Notes: generated from the letters alone by a model not told the origin. A stretch of DNA of 50,077 nt from Schlegelella_A sp038241255 (GCA_038241255.1 JBBRFW010000017.1:1-50077); one strand, 5' to 3'. Positions 1 through 8,681 are shown, counted from the first letter of the stretch. Program-made: numbers and translations.

Positions 1-527
1 CCGACGCCGGTGGTGACGCCGCAGCCGATGTAGCAGACGACGTCGAACGGCGCGTCGCGGCGGATCTTCGCCAGCGCGATCTCCGGCACGACGATGTAAT
101 TCGAGAACGTCGACGTGCCCATGTAGTGGAGCAGCGGCCTGCCGTCGAGCGAGAAGCGGCTCGTCCCGTCGGGCATCAGGCCCTTGCCCTGCGTCGCGCG
201 GATCTGCTGGCAGAGGTTGGTCTTCCTCGACAGGCAAAACTTGCACTGCCGGCACTCGGGTGTATAGAGCGGAATAACGTGGTCGTCCTTGGCGAGCGTC
301 GTCACGCCGGCGCCGACTTCGACCACCACGCCTGCGCCCTCGTGGCCGAGGATCGCCGGAAAGAGGCCTTCGGGGTCGTCGCCCGACAAGGTGAACCAGT
401 CGGTGTGGCAGATGCCCGTCGCCTTGATCTCGACGAGCACCTCGCCGGCGCGCGGACCCTCGAGATCGACAGTCTCGATCGTCAGCGGTGCGCCTGCTTT
501 CCATGCGACCGCAGCGCGCGTCTTCAT
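1..527 (-). CDS. frmA: S-(hydroxymethyl)glutathione dehydrogenase / class III alcohol dehydrogenase (partial)
   Basis: Zinc- and NAD-dependent dehydrogenase that in its family oxidises S-hydroxymethylglutathione in formaldehyde detoxification and also long-chain alcohols. The first 175 residues are present; the C-terminal half, including the NAD-binding fold, lies beyond the window. Visible are the catalytic-zinc Cys in GICHTD (C40), the GHEGAG motif, the structural-zinc cysteines in ECRQCKFCLSRKTNLC, and the class III signature TQGKGLMPDG followed by HYMGTSTFSNY. The ATG overlaps the stop of the GMC oxidoreductase upstream as ATGA, so it is translationally coupled as the last known gene of the trio. 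The family is clear; the true in vivo substrate could instead be the alcohol or aldehyde linked to its GMC partner. Confidence 0.9.
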   Translation of the reverse strand, partial: MKTRAAVAWKAGAPLTIETVDLEGPRAGEVLVEIKATGICHTDWFTLSGDDPEGLFPAILGHEGAGVVVEVGAGVTTLAKDDHVIPLYTPECRQCKFCLSRKTNLCQQIRATQGKGLMPDGTSRFSLDGRPLLHYMGTSTFSNYIVVPEIALAKIRRDAPFDVVCYIGCGVTTGV

Positions 528-2188
528 CGCTGTACCTCGGCGCCGTAGTAGTCGGGGACGGTCATTGCGCTCGTCTCCGGTTCCTGTGCCGTGGCGCGGA
601 TCATCGCCGCGGCCTTCTCGGCGATCATGATCGTTGGCGCGTTGGTGTTGCCGCTGACGATGCTCGGCATGATCGACGCGTCGATGACGCGCAGCCCGGC
701 GATGCCGCGCACGCGCAGCTCGCTGTCGACGACGTCGAGCGGCCCGGTTCCCATGCGACAGGTGCCGACCGGGTGGTAGATCGTGTCGGCGTGGGCGCGG
801 ATGAAGGCCTCGATCTCCGCGTCGCTCTGCGCCGCGGCGGAGGTCGTCAGCTCGCGCGCGCCATGGCCGGCGAGGGCGGGCTGGGCGAGGATCCTGCGCA
901 TCGCCTTGAAGCCGAGCACGAGCCGGTCGACGTCGTCGCGCTCGCTCAGGAAGGCGGGGTCGATGAGTGGCGCAACGCCGGCGTCGGCGCTCTCGAGCGT
1001 CACGCTGCCGCGACTTTGCGGCCGCAGCAGGCAGACGTGGCACGAGTAGCCGTGGCCGAGGACCGTCTTGCGGCCGTGGTCGATGAGCTTGCCGATGACG
1101 AAGTGGAGCTGCAGGTCCGGCCGCTCGACCGCGGCGTCGCTGCGCACGAAGCCGCCGGCCTCGGCGAAGTTCGTCGTCAGCAGGCCGCTGCGCCGGCGGC
1201 GCCACTCGAACACGCCCTTCAGCAAGTCGATCGCGCCGGGCAGCGAGAGGCCGAAAAGATCCGTGAGGTGAGGCGCGTCGAGCACGGCCGCGACATCGAC
1301 GTGGTCGTGCAGGTGTCGGCCGACGCCCGGAAGGTGGTGGCGCACGTCGATGCCGAGCGAGCGCAGGTGCTCGCCGGGGCCGATGCCCGAGAGCATCAGC
1401 AGCTGCGGCGACTGCAGCGCGCCAGCGCTGAGCAGCACCTCGCGGCGCGCCCGCACCGTCCGCGGAGCGCCGTCGATGCGCACCTCGACGCCGCTTGCGC
1501 GCGCGCCGTCGAGCCGCAGGCGCGTCGCGGTCGCGCCGGTCATGACGCGCAGGTTCGGCCGCCCCAGGTTCGGCGTCAGGTACGCCTTGGCGGCGCTGAA
1601 GCGCTCGCCGTTCTTGTTCGTCACCTGATAGAGACCGACGCCTTCCTGGCGCGCGCCGTTGAAGTCGGGGTTGGACGGATGGCCGGCCTGGCGCGCCGCC
1701 TCGACGAACAGCGACCCGAAGCGATGCGGTTGCGCCAAGTCCATGACGTTGAGCGGCCCGCCCTGGCCATGGAACTCGTCGCCGCCGCGCTCGTTATGCT
1801 CGGCGCGCCGAAAGTAGGGCAGTACGTCGTTCCAGCCCCATCCGGGGTTGCCTTCCCGCGCCCAGCCGTCGTAGTCCTCGGGCTGGCCGCGCACGTAGAT
1901 CATGGCGTTCACCGAGCTCGAGCCGCCGAGCACCTTGCCGCGCGGCTGATAGCCGCGGCGGCCGCCGAAGCCGGGCTGCGGCACGGTCTGAAAGCCCCAG
2001 TTGAAGGCGCCGTTCTTGGCCAGCAGCGCGAGCCCCGCGGGGCAGTGGACGAGGACGCTGCGATCGGCCGGGCCAGCCTCGATCAGGCACACCCGGACGC
2101 CGTCATCCTCGGTAAGCCGCGCCGCGAGCACGCAGCCGGCCGAGCCGCCGCCGACGATCACGTAGTCGAATTCGCCGCCGTCGTTCAT
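524..2188 (-). CDS. GMC family oxidoreductase (choline dehydrogenase-like)
   Basis: FAD-dependent alcohol oxidoreductase of the glucose-methanol-choline family, 554 residues, the usual length. The N-terminal FAD-binding motif is YVIVGGGSAGCVLAARL, followed by LIEAG. The GMC signature GKVLGGSSSVNAMIYVRG and the C-terminal block YHPVGTCRMG with the NTNAPTIMIAEKAA stretch are present. It resembles BetA and bacterial alcohol dehydrogenases, but substrate cannot be assigned from sequence. The start ATG overlaps the stop of the MORN-repeat gene (ATGA), and its own stop overlaps the ATG of the class III dehydrogenase. This suggests sequential oxidation of an alcohol and its aldehyde product, which is inference. 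Much longer N-terminal readings of this frame run into the MORN gene and are not credible. Confidence 0.9.
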   Translation of the reverse strand: MNDGGEFDYVIVGGGSAGCVLAARLTEDDGVRVCLIEAGPADRSVLVHCPAGLALLAKNGAFNWGFQTVPQPGFGGRRGYQPRGKVLGGSSSVNAMIYVRGQPEDYDGWAREGNPGWGWNDVLPYFRRAEHNERGGDEFHGQGGPLNVMDLAQPHRFGSLFVEAARQAGHPSNPDFNGARQEGVGLYQVTNKNGERFSAAKAYLTPNLGRPNLRVMTGATATRLRLDGARASGVEVRIDGAPRTVRARREVLLSAGALQSPQLLMLSGIGPGEHLRSLGIDVRHHLPGVGRHLHDHVDVAAVLDAPHLTDLFGLSLPGAIDLLKGVFEWRRRRSGLLTTNFAEAGGFVRSDAAVERPDLQLHFVIGKLIDHGRKTVLGHGYSCHVCLLRPQSRGSVTLESADAGVAPLIDPAFLSERDDVDRLVLGFKAMRRILAQPALAGHGARELTTSAAAQSDAEIEAFIRAHADTIYHPVGTCRMGTGPLDVVDSELRVRGIAGLRVIDASIMPSIVSGNTNAPTIMIAEKAAAMIRATAQEPETSAMTVPDYYGAEVQR

Positions 2189-3375
2189 TTGCCGTACGCC
2201 TTGCGCGAGCCGTCCTCGAAGACCTCGTCGTCGCGCCCGACGGTGCCGTTGCCATCGAGCTCGCGCTCCCGCGTCACCCGGCCCTGTTCGTCGTGGAAGC
2301 GCTCTCTGCGCAGGCGCCCGGCGTCGTCCCAGGTGCGGTGCACGCCGCTCGCGACTTCGCCGCTGCGTGGGCTCGCCACGAGATAGGCGCCCTCGAACGC
2401 CTTCATGCCGTTGTCGTGGAACGCCGTCTCGAGTCGGCGCGAGCGGCCGTCGACCGTCGCGAACTCGAGGCGATTCTTCGGCTGTCCATTCAGGTACCAG
2501 TATTGCTCGAGTGTGGGCTCGGCGCCTCGCTCGCCGACACGCCAGCGCCGCTCGTGGACCAGCTTGCCGCTCTTGTGGAACTCCTGCTCGAGCGTCTGCA
2601 CGCGGCCGGCGCGATCGCCGGTGAGCGTCACCCATTGCGCTTCGCTGCGCCTCGTTCCGTCCGGGTAGAAGATCCGCCGCACGCCCCCGGCGGGGCTCGA
2701 TTCCTCCTGCTCGCGCACGATGCCGTCGCCCGCGAGCTGCTCGCTCCTGCGGCGCTCGCCGCGCTCGTACGAGATGCGTGCCTTGGCGATGCCCCTGCCG
2801 CTGAAGAGGGCAACGTTCGAGGCGCCGCCGGCGTGGCCGCACCAATGCGCATCGTCGGCTTCGGCGCCGAGGACGGCGCGCGGCGCGCAGCGCAAGTCGG
2901 CGAGCTTGCCCTCGGCGGTGAACTCCGCCGCCGCCTGCTCGCGATCGTCATCGCCCTGATAGGCGATCCGGCGCAGCTGCCCGTTCGGGAACCAGGTGCG
3001 GACGAGTCCGACCGTGCGCCCGTCGCGATAGGTCTCCTCGCGCACCAGCACCGGCTTGGCGCCGCCTTCGGAGCGCGCGTACTCGCGCGCCAGGCCGTCT
3101 CGGTTGCCCCGCTCATTGATGCGGTGCTCCTTCTCGAGCTGGCCGTCGCGGAAATAGCGGACGATGCCCATAAAGACGCCGTTCCGCAATTCCTGCTCGC
3201 GAACGACGGGCCCGCCTTCGCCGTCGCGGCAGCGCATGAGCCCGCTCCTGCCGGAGGTCGTGTTGCCGTTGGCCGGGTTGACGTACTGGCCGTTCAGGTC
3301 GCAGCTCTCGACCGCGCGCGCCGGTGCGGCCGCGGCGCAGCCGATCAGGACGACGAGAACGAACGACGGGCGCAT
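2185..3375 (-). CDS. exported MORN-repeat protein (YwqK-type)
   Basis: A 396-residue secreted protein. The signal peptide is about residues 1-21 (hydrophobic core VLVVLIGCAAAA, then ARA before VES). The body carries at least six MORN_2/YwqK-type repeats with a [YFW]-x-x-[DNS]-G-x-x-[KR] core, for example YFRDGQLEKE, TWFPNGQLRR, FYPDGTRRSE, EFHKSGKLVH, YWYLNGQPKN and AFHDNGMKAF. Proteins of this type are often labelled 'YwqK family antitoxin', but no toxin is adjacent and the signal peptide argues for a periplasmic or envelope role. It is the first gene of an ATGA-coupled operon with the GMC oxidoreductase. The start was placed at the ATG that begins the signal peptide; upstream sequence in frame lacks coding character. 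Function is unknown. Confidence 0.8.
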   Translation of the reverse strand: MRPSFVLVVLIGCAAAAPARAVESCDLNGQYVNPANGNTTSGRSGLMRCRDGEGGPVVREQELRNGVFMGIVRYFRDGQLEKEHRINERGNRDGLAREYARSEGGAKPVLVREETYRDGRTVGLVRTWFPNGQLRRIAYQGDDDREQAAAEFTAEGKLADLRCAPRAVLGAEADDAHWCGHAGGASNVALFSGRGIAKARISYERGERRRSEQLAGDGIVREQEESSPAGGVRRIFYPDGTRRSEAQWVTLTGDRAGRVQTLEQEFHKSGKLVHERRWRVGERGAEPTLEQYWYLNGQPKNRLEFATVDGRSRRLETAFHDNGMKAFEGAYLVASPRSGEVASGVHRTWDDAGRLRRERFHDEQGRVTRERELDGNGTVGRDDEVFEDGSRKAYGK

Positions 3376-3425
3376 CGCGACGATTGTGCCGCCCGCGCCC
3401 GTCAACATCGCCGGCCGACGCAGCT

Positions 3426-5111
3426 TTAGAGGAGCTTCTCCGGAACGAACCAGCCCAGCAGCATGTTGTGGACGCGCAGCCAGAAGCTCGACTCGGGCTC
3501 GACGCCGAGGACGACCTCCTTGTCGTCCTCGAGCGTCAGCCATTGCAGCTGCGCGGTCTTCGGCTCGAGGCGCAGCCGGTACGCGCTTTCCAGCTTGCTG
3601 ATGTTGATGACGCGCAGCAGCTCCTTGGCGAGCGAGGGACTCTCGATGAACATGCCGAATTCGGTGTTGGTGCTGGCCGAGCGGGGGTCGAGGTTCATCG
3701 AGCCGATGAAGATGATCTTCTTGTCGATCACGGCCGTCTTGGCGTGCAGCCGTCCCAGCGACGCGCCGAACATGCCGAGCCGCTTGGTGTGCTGGGTGCG
3801 CGTCGGGCTCAGCTCGTAGAGGTCGACGCCGGCCTTCAGCATCGCGGTGCGGTAGCGCGAGTAGCCGGTATGCACGAGTGGCTCGTCGGTCGCGGCGAGC
3901 GAGTTGGTGATGACCGTGACCTTGACCTTGTCGCGCTCGAGATTGCGGAACGACTGCATACCGGTCTCGCCCGGAATCATGTACGGCGAGGTGAGGACGA
4001 GGTCGGTCTTGGCCTGCCAGACCTGCATCATCACGTCGTTGGTGACGCTCATCTCGAAGGCGATCTTCGGCGTCATCGCCAGAAGTTTTTCGGGAGGATC
4101 GGCGAAGGCGCGGGCGATCCCCCACTCGAGGCCGAGCTGGCCCGACTCGAGCTCCTCAGCCAGCGGGCCGTAGCCGAGCAGATCGGTACCGGGCGGGTCG
4201 GCGGGAGGCGAGGGCGGCAGAGCGGCGATGGTCGCGTCGAACGCTTTCGCGCGCGCTGCCCGGTCGCCGAGCGGCTCGCCGACCGCCTCAATCGGATAGA
4301 CGACCTCGCTGTTCCAGTAGCGGTCGAAGATCTGCGCCATCGACTTCACCACCGCGCCCATCACGAACGCGTCCATGTCGACGAAGTTGGCGTCGGCGGC
4401 GCGCAGGAAGTACTCGTCGGCGATGTTGCGGCCTCCCGCCACGGCCATCACACCGTCAGCGATGAAAAGCTTGTTGTGCATGCGGTGGTTGAGCCGTCCG
4501 AAGTCGAAGATCGACGCCATGTAGCGCCCGCCGACGCCACTGCCGCGGTTGCAGCAGAAGGGGTTGAAGAGGCGCACCTCGACGTTCGGAAACGACGCGA
4601 GGCCGCGCAGCAGCGGGTCGGATTGGGTCGTGTAGAGGTCGTCGACGAGGAGGCGGACGCGGACGCCGCGCACGCTGGCGTCGCGCAGTGCGGTCATCAG
4701 CAGGCGGCCCGTCGGATCGTTCTCGAGCACGTAGTACTGGACGTCGAGCGACGTCGCGGCGCGCTGCGCGAGCTGGATGCGGGTGTCGAGCGAGTAGGCG
4801 CCGAGCGGCAGCAGGCGAACGCCGGTCTGTTCCGGCGAGGGCGACGAAAGCGTCGCGATTTTCACCAGCGGGCTCTCCGGGTTGGGCGCGAGCGCCAGCG
4901 AATCGGTCTTGCCGACGTTACTGGGCAGCGATCCGCAGCCCGCGAGCGCGGTGGCCACGGCGATGACGGCGGCGGCGGCGAGCCGGCCGAAGGCGCGCGC
5001 GCTGCCGGCGCGCGCCGCCGCATCCGCCGCGCCTGCCCGTTCGTACTGGGCGTCACACGCCCCTTTCTCGTAAGATGAAGAGCGCACCAGCGACCGACCG
5101 GAGTCCGTCAT
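3426..5111 (-). CDS. phospholipase D-like lipoprotein, cardiolipin synthase C type
   Basis: Phospholipase D superfamily enzyme of the ClsC/YmdC type, which in the family makes cardiolipin from phosphatidyl donors. Two HKD motifs are complete: HNKLFIADG with the first His near residue 212, and HAKTAVIDKK with His near 456, followed by GSMNLDPRS. The N-terminus contains a hydrophobic stretch ending in a lipobox, ALAGC, with Cys near residue 59, so it is probably a lipoprotein. The chosen ATG gives an unusually long n-region of about 40 residues. It also shares the palindromic CATG with the start of the divergent peroxiredoxin, so the true start may be a GTG at 5087 or another site. The family call is firm; the exact lipid substrate and start are not. 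Confidence 0.85.
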   Translation of the reverse strand: MTDSGRSLVRSSSYEKGACDAQYERAGAADAAARAGSARAFGRLAAAAVIAVATALAGCGSLPSNVGKTDSLALAPNPESPLVKIATLSSPSPEQTGVRLLPLGAYSLDTRIQLAQRAATSLDVQYYVLENDPTGRLLMTALRDASVRGVRVRLLVDDLYTTQSDPLLRGLASFPNVEVRLFNPFCCNRGSGVGGRYMASIFDFGRLNHRMHNKLFIADGVMAVAGGRNIADEYFLRAADANFVDMDAFVMGAVVKSMAQIFDRYWNSEVVYPIEAVGEPLGDRAARAKAFDATIAALPPSPPADPPGTDLLGYGPLAEELESGQLGLEWGIARAFADPPEKLLAMTPKIAFEMSVTNDVMMQVWQAKTDLVLTSPYMIPGETGMQSFRNLERDKVKVTVITNSLAATDEPLVHTGYSRYRTAMLKAGVDLYELSPTRTQHTKRLGMFGASLGRLHAKTAVIDKKIIFIGSMNLDPRSASTNTEFGMFIESPSLAKELLRVINISKLESAYRLRLEPKTAQLQWLTLEDDKEVVLGVEPESSFWLRVHNMLLGWFVPEKLL

Positions 5112-5649
5112 GAAAAAGTTTTTCGCATTCATCCTGCTGATGCTCACGTTGGCGACACCCTCATACGCAGCACTTGATGTCGGAGATGCAGCGCCAAACT
5201 TTACAGCGTCGGCCGCGCTCGGCGGCAAGGTCTACAAGTTCACGCTCGCCGATTCGCTCGCCAAGGGACCGGTCGTCCTTTACTTCTTCCCGGCCGCGTT
5301 CTCGGTCGGCTGCTCGATCGAGGCGCACGAGTTCGCCGAGGCGATCACCCGCTTCGAAGCGTTCGGCGCGACGGTGATCGGCGTTTCTTCGGACGACATC
5401 GACACGCTCGGCAAGTTTTCCGTGCAGGCCTGCCAGGGCAGGTTCCCGGTCGCCTCCGACAACACGCAAGGGGTGATGAAGTCGTACGACGCCGTGATGG
5501 CGCTGCGCCCCGACTATGCGAACCGCGTCTCGTACGTGATCGCGCCGAACGGCAAGGTTATCTACAACTACCAGAGCCTTAACCCGAGCCGCCACGTCGA
5601 AAAGACGCTCGCCGCGCTCAAGGACTGGTCGCAGTCGAACAAGAAATAG
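5110..5649 (+). CDS. periplasmic peroxiredoxin (AhpC/TSA, BCP-like)
   Basis: Thiol peroxidase, 179 residues with a cleavable signal peptide (KKFFAFILLMLTLATPSYA, cut near residue 20), so it acts in the periplasm. The thioredoxin-fold core includes LYFFPAAFSVGCSIEA, where Cys is the peroxidatic residue. The family normally has Thr three residues before it (P-x-x-x-T-x-x-C); here it is Ser. A second Cys in VQACQGRFP, about 48 residues later, is a candidate resolving residue. A GGAG Shine-Dalgarno lies six bases before the ATG. It is divergent from the phospholipase D gene with no free intergenic space, so its promoter must lie inside that gene's 5' end. Reductant partner is not identifiable here. 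Confidence 0.88.
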   Translation: MKKFFAFILLMLTLATPSYAALDVGDAAPNFTASAALGGKVYKFTLADSLAKGPVVLYFFPAAFSVGCSIEAHEFAEAITRFEAFGATVIGVSSDDIDTLGKFSVQACQGRFPVASDNTQGVMKSYDAVMALRPDYANRVSYVIAPNGKVIYNYQSLNPSRHVEKTLAALKDWSQSNKK

Positions 5650-5679
5650 CCGGCCGCAGGTGCGACCGGCGCGCCGGCG

Positions 5680-6996
5680 TCAGCGGCCGGCAGCCGTGAC
5701 GCGCCAGACGACGTTGCCGACGTCGTCGGCGACCAGCAGCGCCCCGGTCTTGTCGATCGCGACGCCGACAGGTCGGCCTTTCGCTTCGCCTCCGGCGCTA
5801 AGAAATCCGGTCAGCACGTCGATCGGCTCGCCGGCCGGTTTGCCGTTGGCGAACGGCACGAAGATCACCTTGTAGCCGCTGAACGGCTTGCGGTTCCACG
5901 AGCCGTGCTGGCCGACGAACATGCCTTCGCCCGAGAACGGCGCCGGCAGCGCGGCGCCCGCTGAAGAGACGAGGCCGAGCGACGCAGTGTGCGGGCCGAG
6001 CGCGTAGTCGGGCGGCACCGCCTTCTGCACGAGCTCGGGCCGCTGCGGCTGGACGCGCTCGTCGACGTGCTGGCCGTAGTAGCTGTATGGCCACCCGTAG
6101 AAGGCGCCGTCGCGCACCGACGTAAGGTAATCGGGAACGAGGTCGCTGCCGATCTCGTCGCGCTCGTTGGCGACGGTCCAGAGCGTGCCGTCGCTGCCCC
6201 AGGCCATGCCGTTGGGGTTGCGCAGTCCGCTGGCGAAGACCCGGCCCGCGCCGGTCCTCGGATCGATCTCCCAGATCGCGGCGCGGCCTTCCTCAGCCGC
6301 CATGCCGTTTTCGCCGACGTTGCTGTTCGAGCCGACGGTCGCATAAAGATGCGAGCCGTCGTTGCTGGCGATGACGTTCTTGGTCCAGTGGTGGTTGATC
6401 AGCCCCGCAGGCAGCGGTGCGACCGTCTTCGGCGCCGCCTCGATGTGCGTCGCGCCGTCGACATAGGGGAAGCGGACGATGGCATCAGAGTTGGCGACGT
6501 AGAAGTCCTTGCCGACCAGCGCCATGCCGAACGGCGAGTGCAAGTGCTCGACGAAGACCGTTCGCTCCGCCGCGCTGCCGTCTCCGCCGAGGCCGCGCAG
6601 CAGGGTGATGCGGTCGGCGCTCGGCGTTCCGGCGCCGGCGCGCTTCATTACCTGCTTCATGACCCAGCCGCGCACGCCCTTGCCGTCCTCCGGCTTCGGC
6701 GGCGCGTTCGTTTCGGCGACGAGGACGTCGCCGTCCGGCAGCACGGTCAGCCAGCGCGGGTGGTCGAGGCCGGTCGCATACGCGGTGACGACCAAGCCCG
6801 CAGCGGCGACGGGCTTGTCGCCCGCCGGCCAGCCGGTGGCAGGCGCGATGTGCACCGTCGGCAGGAGGTCCTTTCGCGGTGGCGGCAGCTGCGGGCGCGG
6901 GCCGGTGCCGGCGGCGAGCGGCAAGGTCGCGCTGTCGCCGCAGGCGGCGAGCGCAGTGGCGACGAGGAAAAGAGCGGGAAGGCGGTAAAGGTTCAT
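5680..6996 (-). CDS. sorbosone dehydrogenase-like PQQ-type sugar dehydrogenase, lipoprotein
   Basis: A 438-residue beta-propeller protein of the L-sorbosone dehydrogenase/soluble glucose dehydrogenase family, which oxidise sugars or aldehydes with PQQ. The signal peptide ends in a lipobox, ALAAC, near residue 20. Family landmarks include GLDHPRWLTVLPDGDVLVAE near the N-terminus, GLRNPNGMAWG in the middle, and MFVGQHGSWNRKPFSGYKV near the C-terminus. It is monocistronic as far as can be seen, converging with the peroxiredoxin 30 bases away. No PQQ biosynthesis genes are in the window. Family assignment is good; cofactor and substrate are inferred from the family only. Confidence 0.83.
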   Translation of the reverse strand: MNLYRLPALFLVATALAACGDSATLPLAAGTGPRPQLPPPRKDLLPTVHIAPATGWPAGDKPVAAAGLVVTAYATGLDHPRWLTVLPDGDVLVAETNAPPKPEDGKGVRGWVMKQVMKRAGAGTPSADRITLLRGLGGDGSAAERTVFVEHLHSPFGMALVGKDFYVANSDAIVRFPYVDGATHIEAAPKTVAPLPAGLINHHWTKNVIASNDGSHLYATVGSNSNVGENGMAAEEGRAAIWEIDPRTGAGRVFASGLRNPNGMAWGSDGTLWTVANERDEIGSDLVPDYLTSVRDGAFYGWPYSYYGQHVDERVQPQRPELVQKAVPPDYALGPHTASLGLVSSAGAALPAPFSGEGMFVGQHGSWNRKPFSGYKVIFVPFANGKPAGEPIDVLTGFLSAGGEAKGRPVGVAIDKTGALLVADDVGNVVWRVTAAGR

Positions 6997-7216
6997 GAGC
7001 CCGGTGGCGCGAGATGGACCGAGCACTATGGCAGCCTCGCCGGTTGCCGCCTGTAGGCGCCGACCGGATCGCGCTGTCGGGTATAGGGGCGATGCTCTCA
7101 CACCGTGCTCGCGCCCGCGTGCCGCCAACAGTGCACGGTTTCCGCGCCTGTCCAAGCGGGCGGCGAATCCGCGCCCCGGGGCACTGGCACACTCGTCTCG
7201 CCATTCGGGAGACCCC

Positions 7217-7411
7217 ATGTCGAACAAGCGCGCCGCGCTGATGCGTCCCCTCAAGCTTTACGCCGCCGGTCATGGCGCCTTGCTCGCTGGCGCGTGGGCG
7301 ACGGGCGCGACCGGATCGATGCTGCCGATGGCGCTCGCGGCCTCGGCCTGCCTGATGCTGACCGCGCCGCTCGTGCGCCACTTCCTGACGCCCGCCGCTG
7401 AGCGCCGCTAA
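7217..7411 (+). CDS. small membrane protein, hypothetical
   Basis: A 64-residue protein with two hydrophobic stretches (about residues 15-32 and 34-50, around GHGALLAGAWATGATG and MLPMALAASACLMLTAPL) and basic ends, so likely an inner-membrane hairpin. A GGGAG Shine-Dalgarno sits seven bases before the ATG at 7217. It lies 137 bases ahead of the glycine-rich stress-type protein on the same strand. I do not recognise the family and no function is proposed. The longer reading starting at 6995 lacks a ribosome binding site and would overlap the divergent gene. Confidence 0.5.
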   Translation: MSNKRAALMRPLKLYAAGHGALLAGAWATGATGSMLPMALAASACLMLTAPLVRHFLTPAAERR

Positions 7412-7548
7412 GTTCGCGCGCGCTGCCTGTAGGAGTGCGCCGACGCCGCACGGGCACGGCAGACGACCGGCGCGAGCGGTCGCTGCCGCTTCGGCGTCGC
7501 TTCGGCAGGCACCATCCTCGCTTGTTCTCAACCTCAGGAGCGATGCAG

Positions 7549-8079
7549 ATGGACACCAGCAACGACCGCATGTTGACGGGGCTCTTCCGCGACCGCGACA
7601 GCGCCGAGCGCGCCTACCAGTCGATCTCGGACCGCGGCTACTCGCGGGACGACGTCAACGTCGTCATGTCCGACGACACCCGCAAGCGCCACTTCACCGG
7701 CACCGCCGGTGGTCGCGAGACCGAGCTCGGCACGAAGGCGGCAGAGGGCGCCGGCATCGGCGGTGCGATCGGCGGCAGCCTGGGCGCCATCGCCGCGGCC
7801 ATCGCCGCGGTCGGCACGACCATCGCGTTGCCGGGACTTGGCCTCGTCATCGCCGGCCCGCTCGCTGCCGCGATCGCAGGCGCGGGCGCTGGCGCCGCGA
7901 CCGGCGGCATCGTCGGCGCATTGATCGGCTGGGGCATTCCGGAGGAGCGCGTCAAGGAATACGACGAGGGCATCCGCGAAGGCGGCATCCTGATGGCGGT
8001 TCGCCCGCGCAACGACGAGGACGCGAGCTACCTCGAGAGCTCGTGGAAGTCGAACAGCGGCGAGCACGTCTTTCGCTAG
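7549..8079 (+). CDS. glycine-zipper protein of the general-stress/DUF1269-like type
   Basis: A 176-residue protein. The N-terminal 60 residues resemble the heat/general stress family domain that begins with GLFRDRDSAERAYQSISDRGY, followed by a basic linker. Residues 65-130 are a long Gly/Ala-rich hydrophobic zipper (GAGIGGAIGGSLGAIAAAI and GAGAGAATGGIVGALIGW) of the kind that inserts in or packs against membranes. The C-terminus (MAVRPRNDEDASYLES) is soluble. The ATG at 7549 is chosen over 7543 because AGGAG at 7536-7540 is then eight bases away rather than two. Comparable proteins are annotated as hypothetical or general stress proteins; function is not established. Confidence 0.7.
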   Translation: MDTSNDRMLTGLFRDRDSAERAYQSISDRGYSRDDVNVVMSDDTRKRHFTGTAGGRETELGTKAAEGAGIGGAIGGSLGAIAAAIAAVGTTIALPGLGLVIAGPLAAAIAGAGAGAATGGIVGALIGWGIPEERVKEYDEGIREGGILMAVRPRNDEDASYLESSWKSNSGEHVFR

Positions 8080-8093
8080 ACCGCGGCGAAAGG

Positions 8094-8543
8094 CTAGCGC
8101 GGATTGATAGCCAGCAGCTCGATCTCGAAGCGCAGCGTGGCGTTCGGCGGAATGATGTTGCCGGCGCCGCGCGCGCCGTAGGCGAGCTCGGGTGGGCAGA
8201 CGAGTTCGGCTTTGCCGCCGACCTTCATGCGCTGCACGCCTTCGGTCCAACACTTGATGACCCGGCCGAGCGGGAACGTCGCCGGCTCGTTGCGCTTGTA
8301 CGAGCTGTCGAACTCGGTGCCGTCGAGGAGGGTGCCGCGGTACTGGACCCGCACCGCATCGGCCGCGGTTGGGCTGGGCCCGGTGCCTTCGCGCAGCGAG
8401 CGGTAGACGATGGCCGGCGCCGCAGCGGGCGCCGCCGAGGCCGCTCCGGTCTGTGCGCCTGCATCACCGGAGCCGACGGCCGCCATCGATGCGGCGAGGA
8501 GGCAGAGCGCGGCGACGGGCGAATCTAAGCGAAGAGGACTCAT
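8094..8543 (-). CDS. FKBP-type peptidyl-prolyl cis-trans isomerase, exported
   Basis: A 149-residue protein that speeds proline isomerisation during protein folding, probably in the periplasm. An N-terminal hydrophobic segment ending near AGAQT looks like a signal peptide. The single FKBP domain spans about residues 45-148, with VQYRGTLLDGTEFDSSY, the CWTEGVQRMKVGGKAEL strand-helix, ELAYGARGAGNIIPPNATL and the closing FEIELLAI. Two Cys residues in the domain (CWTEG and LVCPPELAYG) could form a disulfide. The gene converges with the glycine-zipper gene, 14 bases apart, and no terminator hairpin was seen between them. Confidence 0.9.
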   Translation of the reverse strand: MSPLRLDSPVAALCLLAASMAAVGSGDAGAQTGAASAAPAAAPAIVYRSLREGTGPSPTAADAVRVQYRGTLLDGTEFDSSYKRNEPATFPLGRVIKCWTEGVQRMKVGGKAELVCPPELAYGARGAGNIIPPNATLRFEIELLAINPR

Positions 8544-8681
8544 GGCGCGATTCTGGCCCAGCAGGCGCCGTCCCGGATAAGCGCCGACTGCAGGCCGTCC
8601 GCGCTGCGCCCCGTGCCCGTGCGTGCCCCACGGCTTCTCGCCGGGTTGCGAGCTCGTCGGCCGCGAGCGCGGCGCTCGGGC

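Noticed and set aside
488..2386. A 632-residue plus-strand open frame opposite the GMC oxidoreductase
   Set aside because: The GMC frame carries complete FAD and signature motifs; the opposite frame has none.
2185..3375. MORN/YwqK protein as an antitoxin
   Set aside because: It has a signal peptide and no adjacent toxin; its coupled partners are metabolic dehydrogenases.
5648..5690. Terminator between the peroxiredoxin and sorbosone dehydrogenase-like genes
   Set aside because: GC-rich inverted segments are present but no T-rich tail on either strand.
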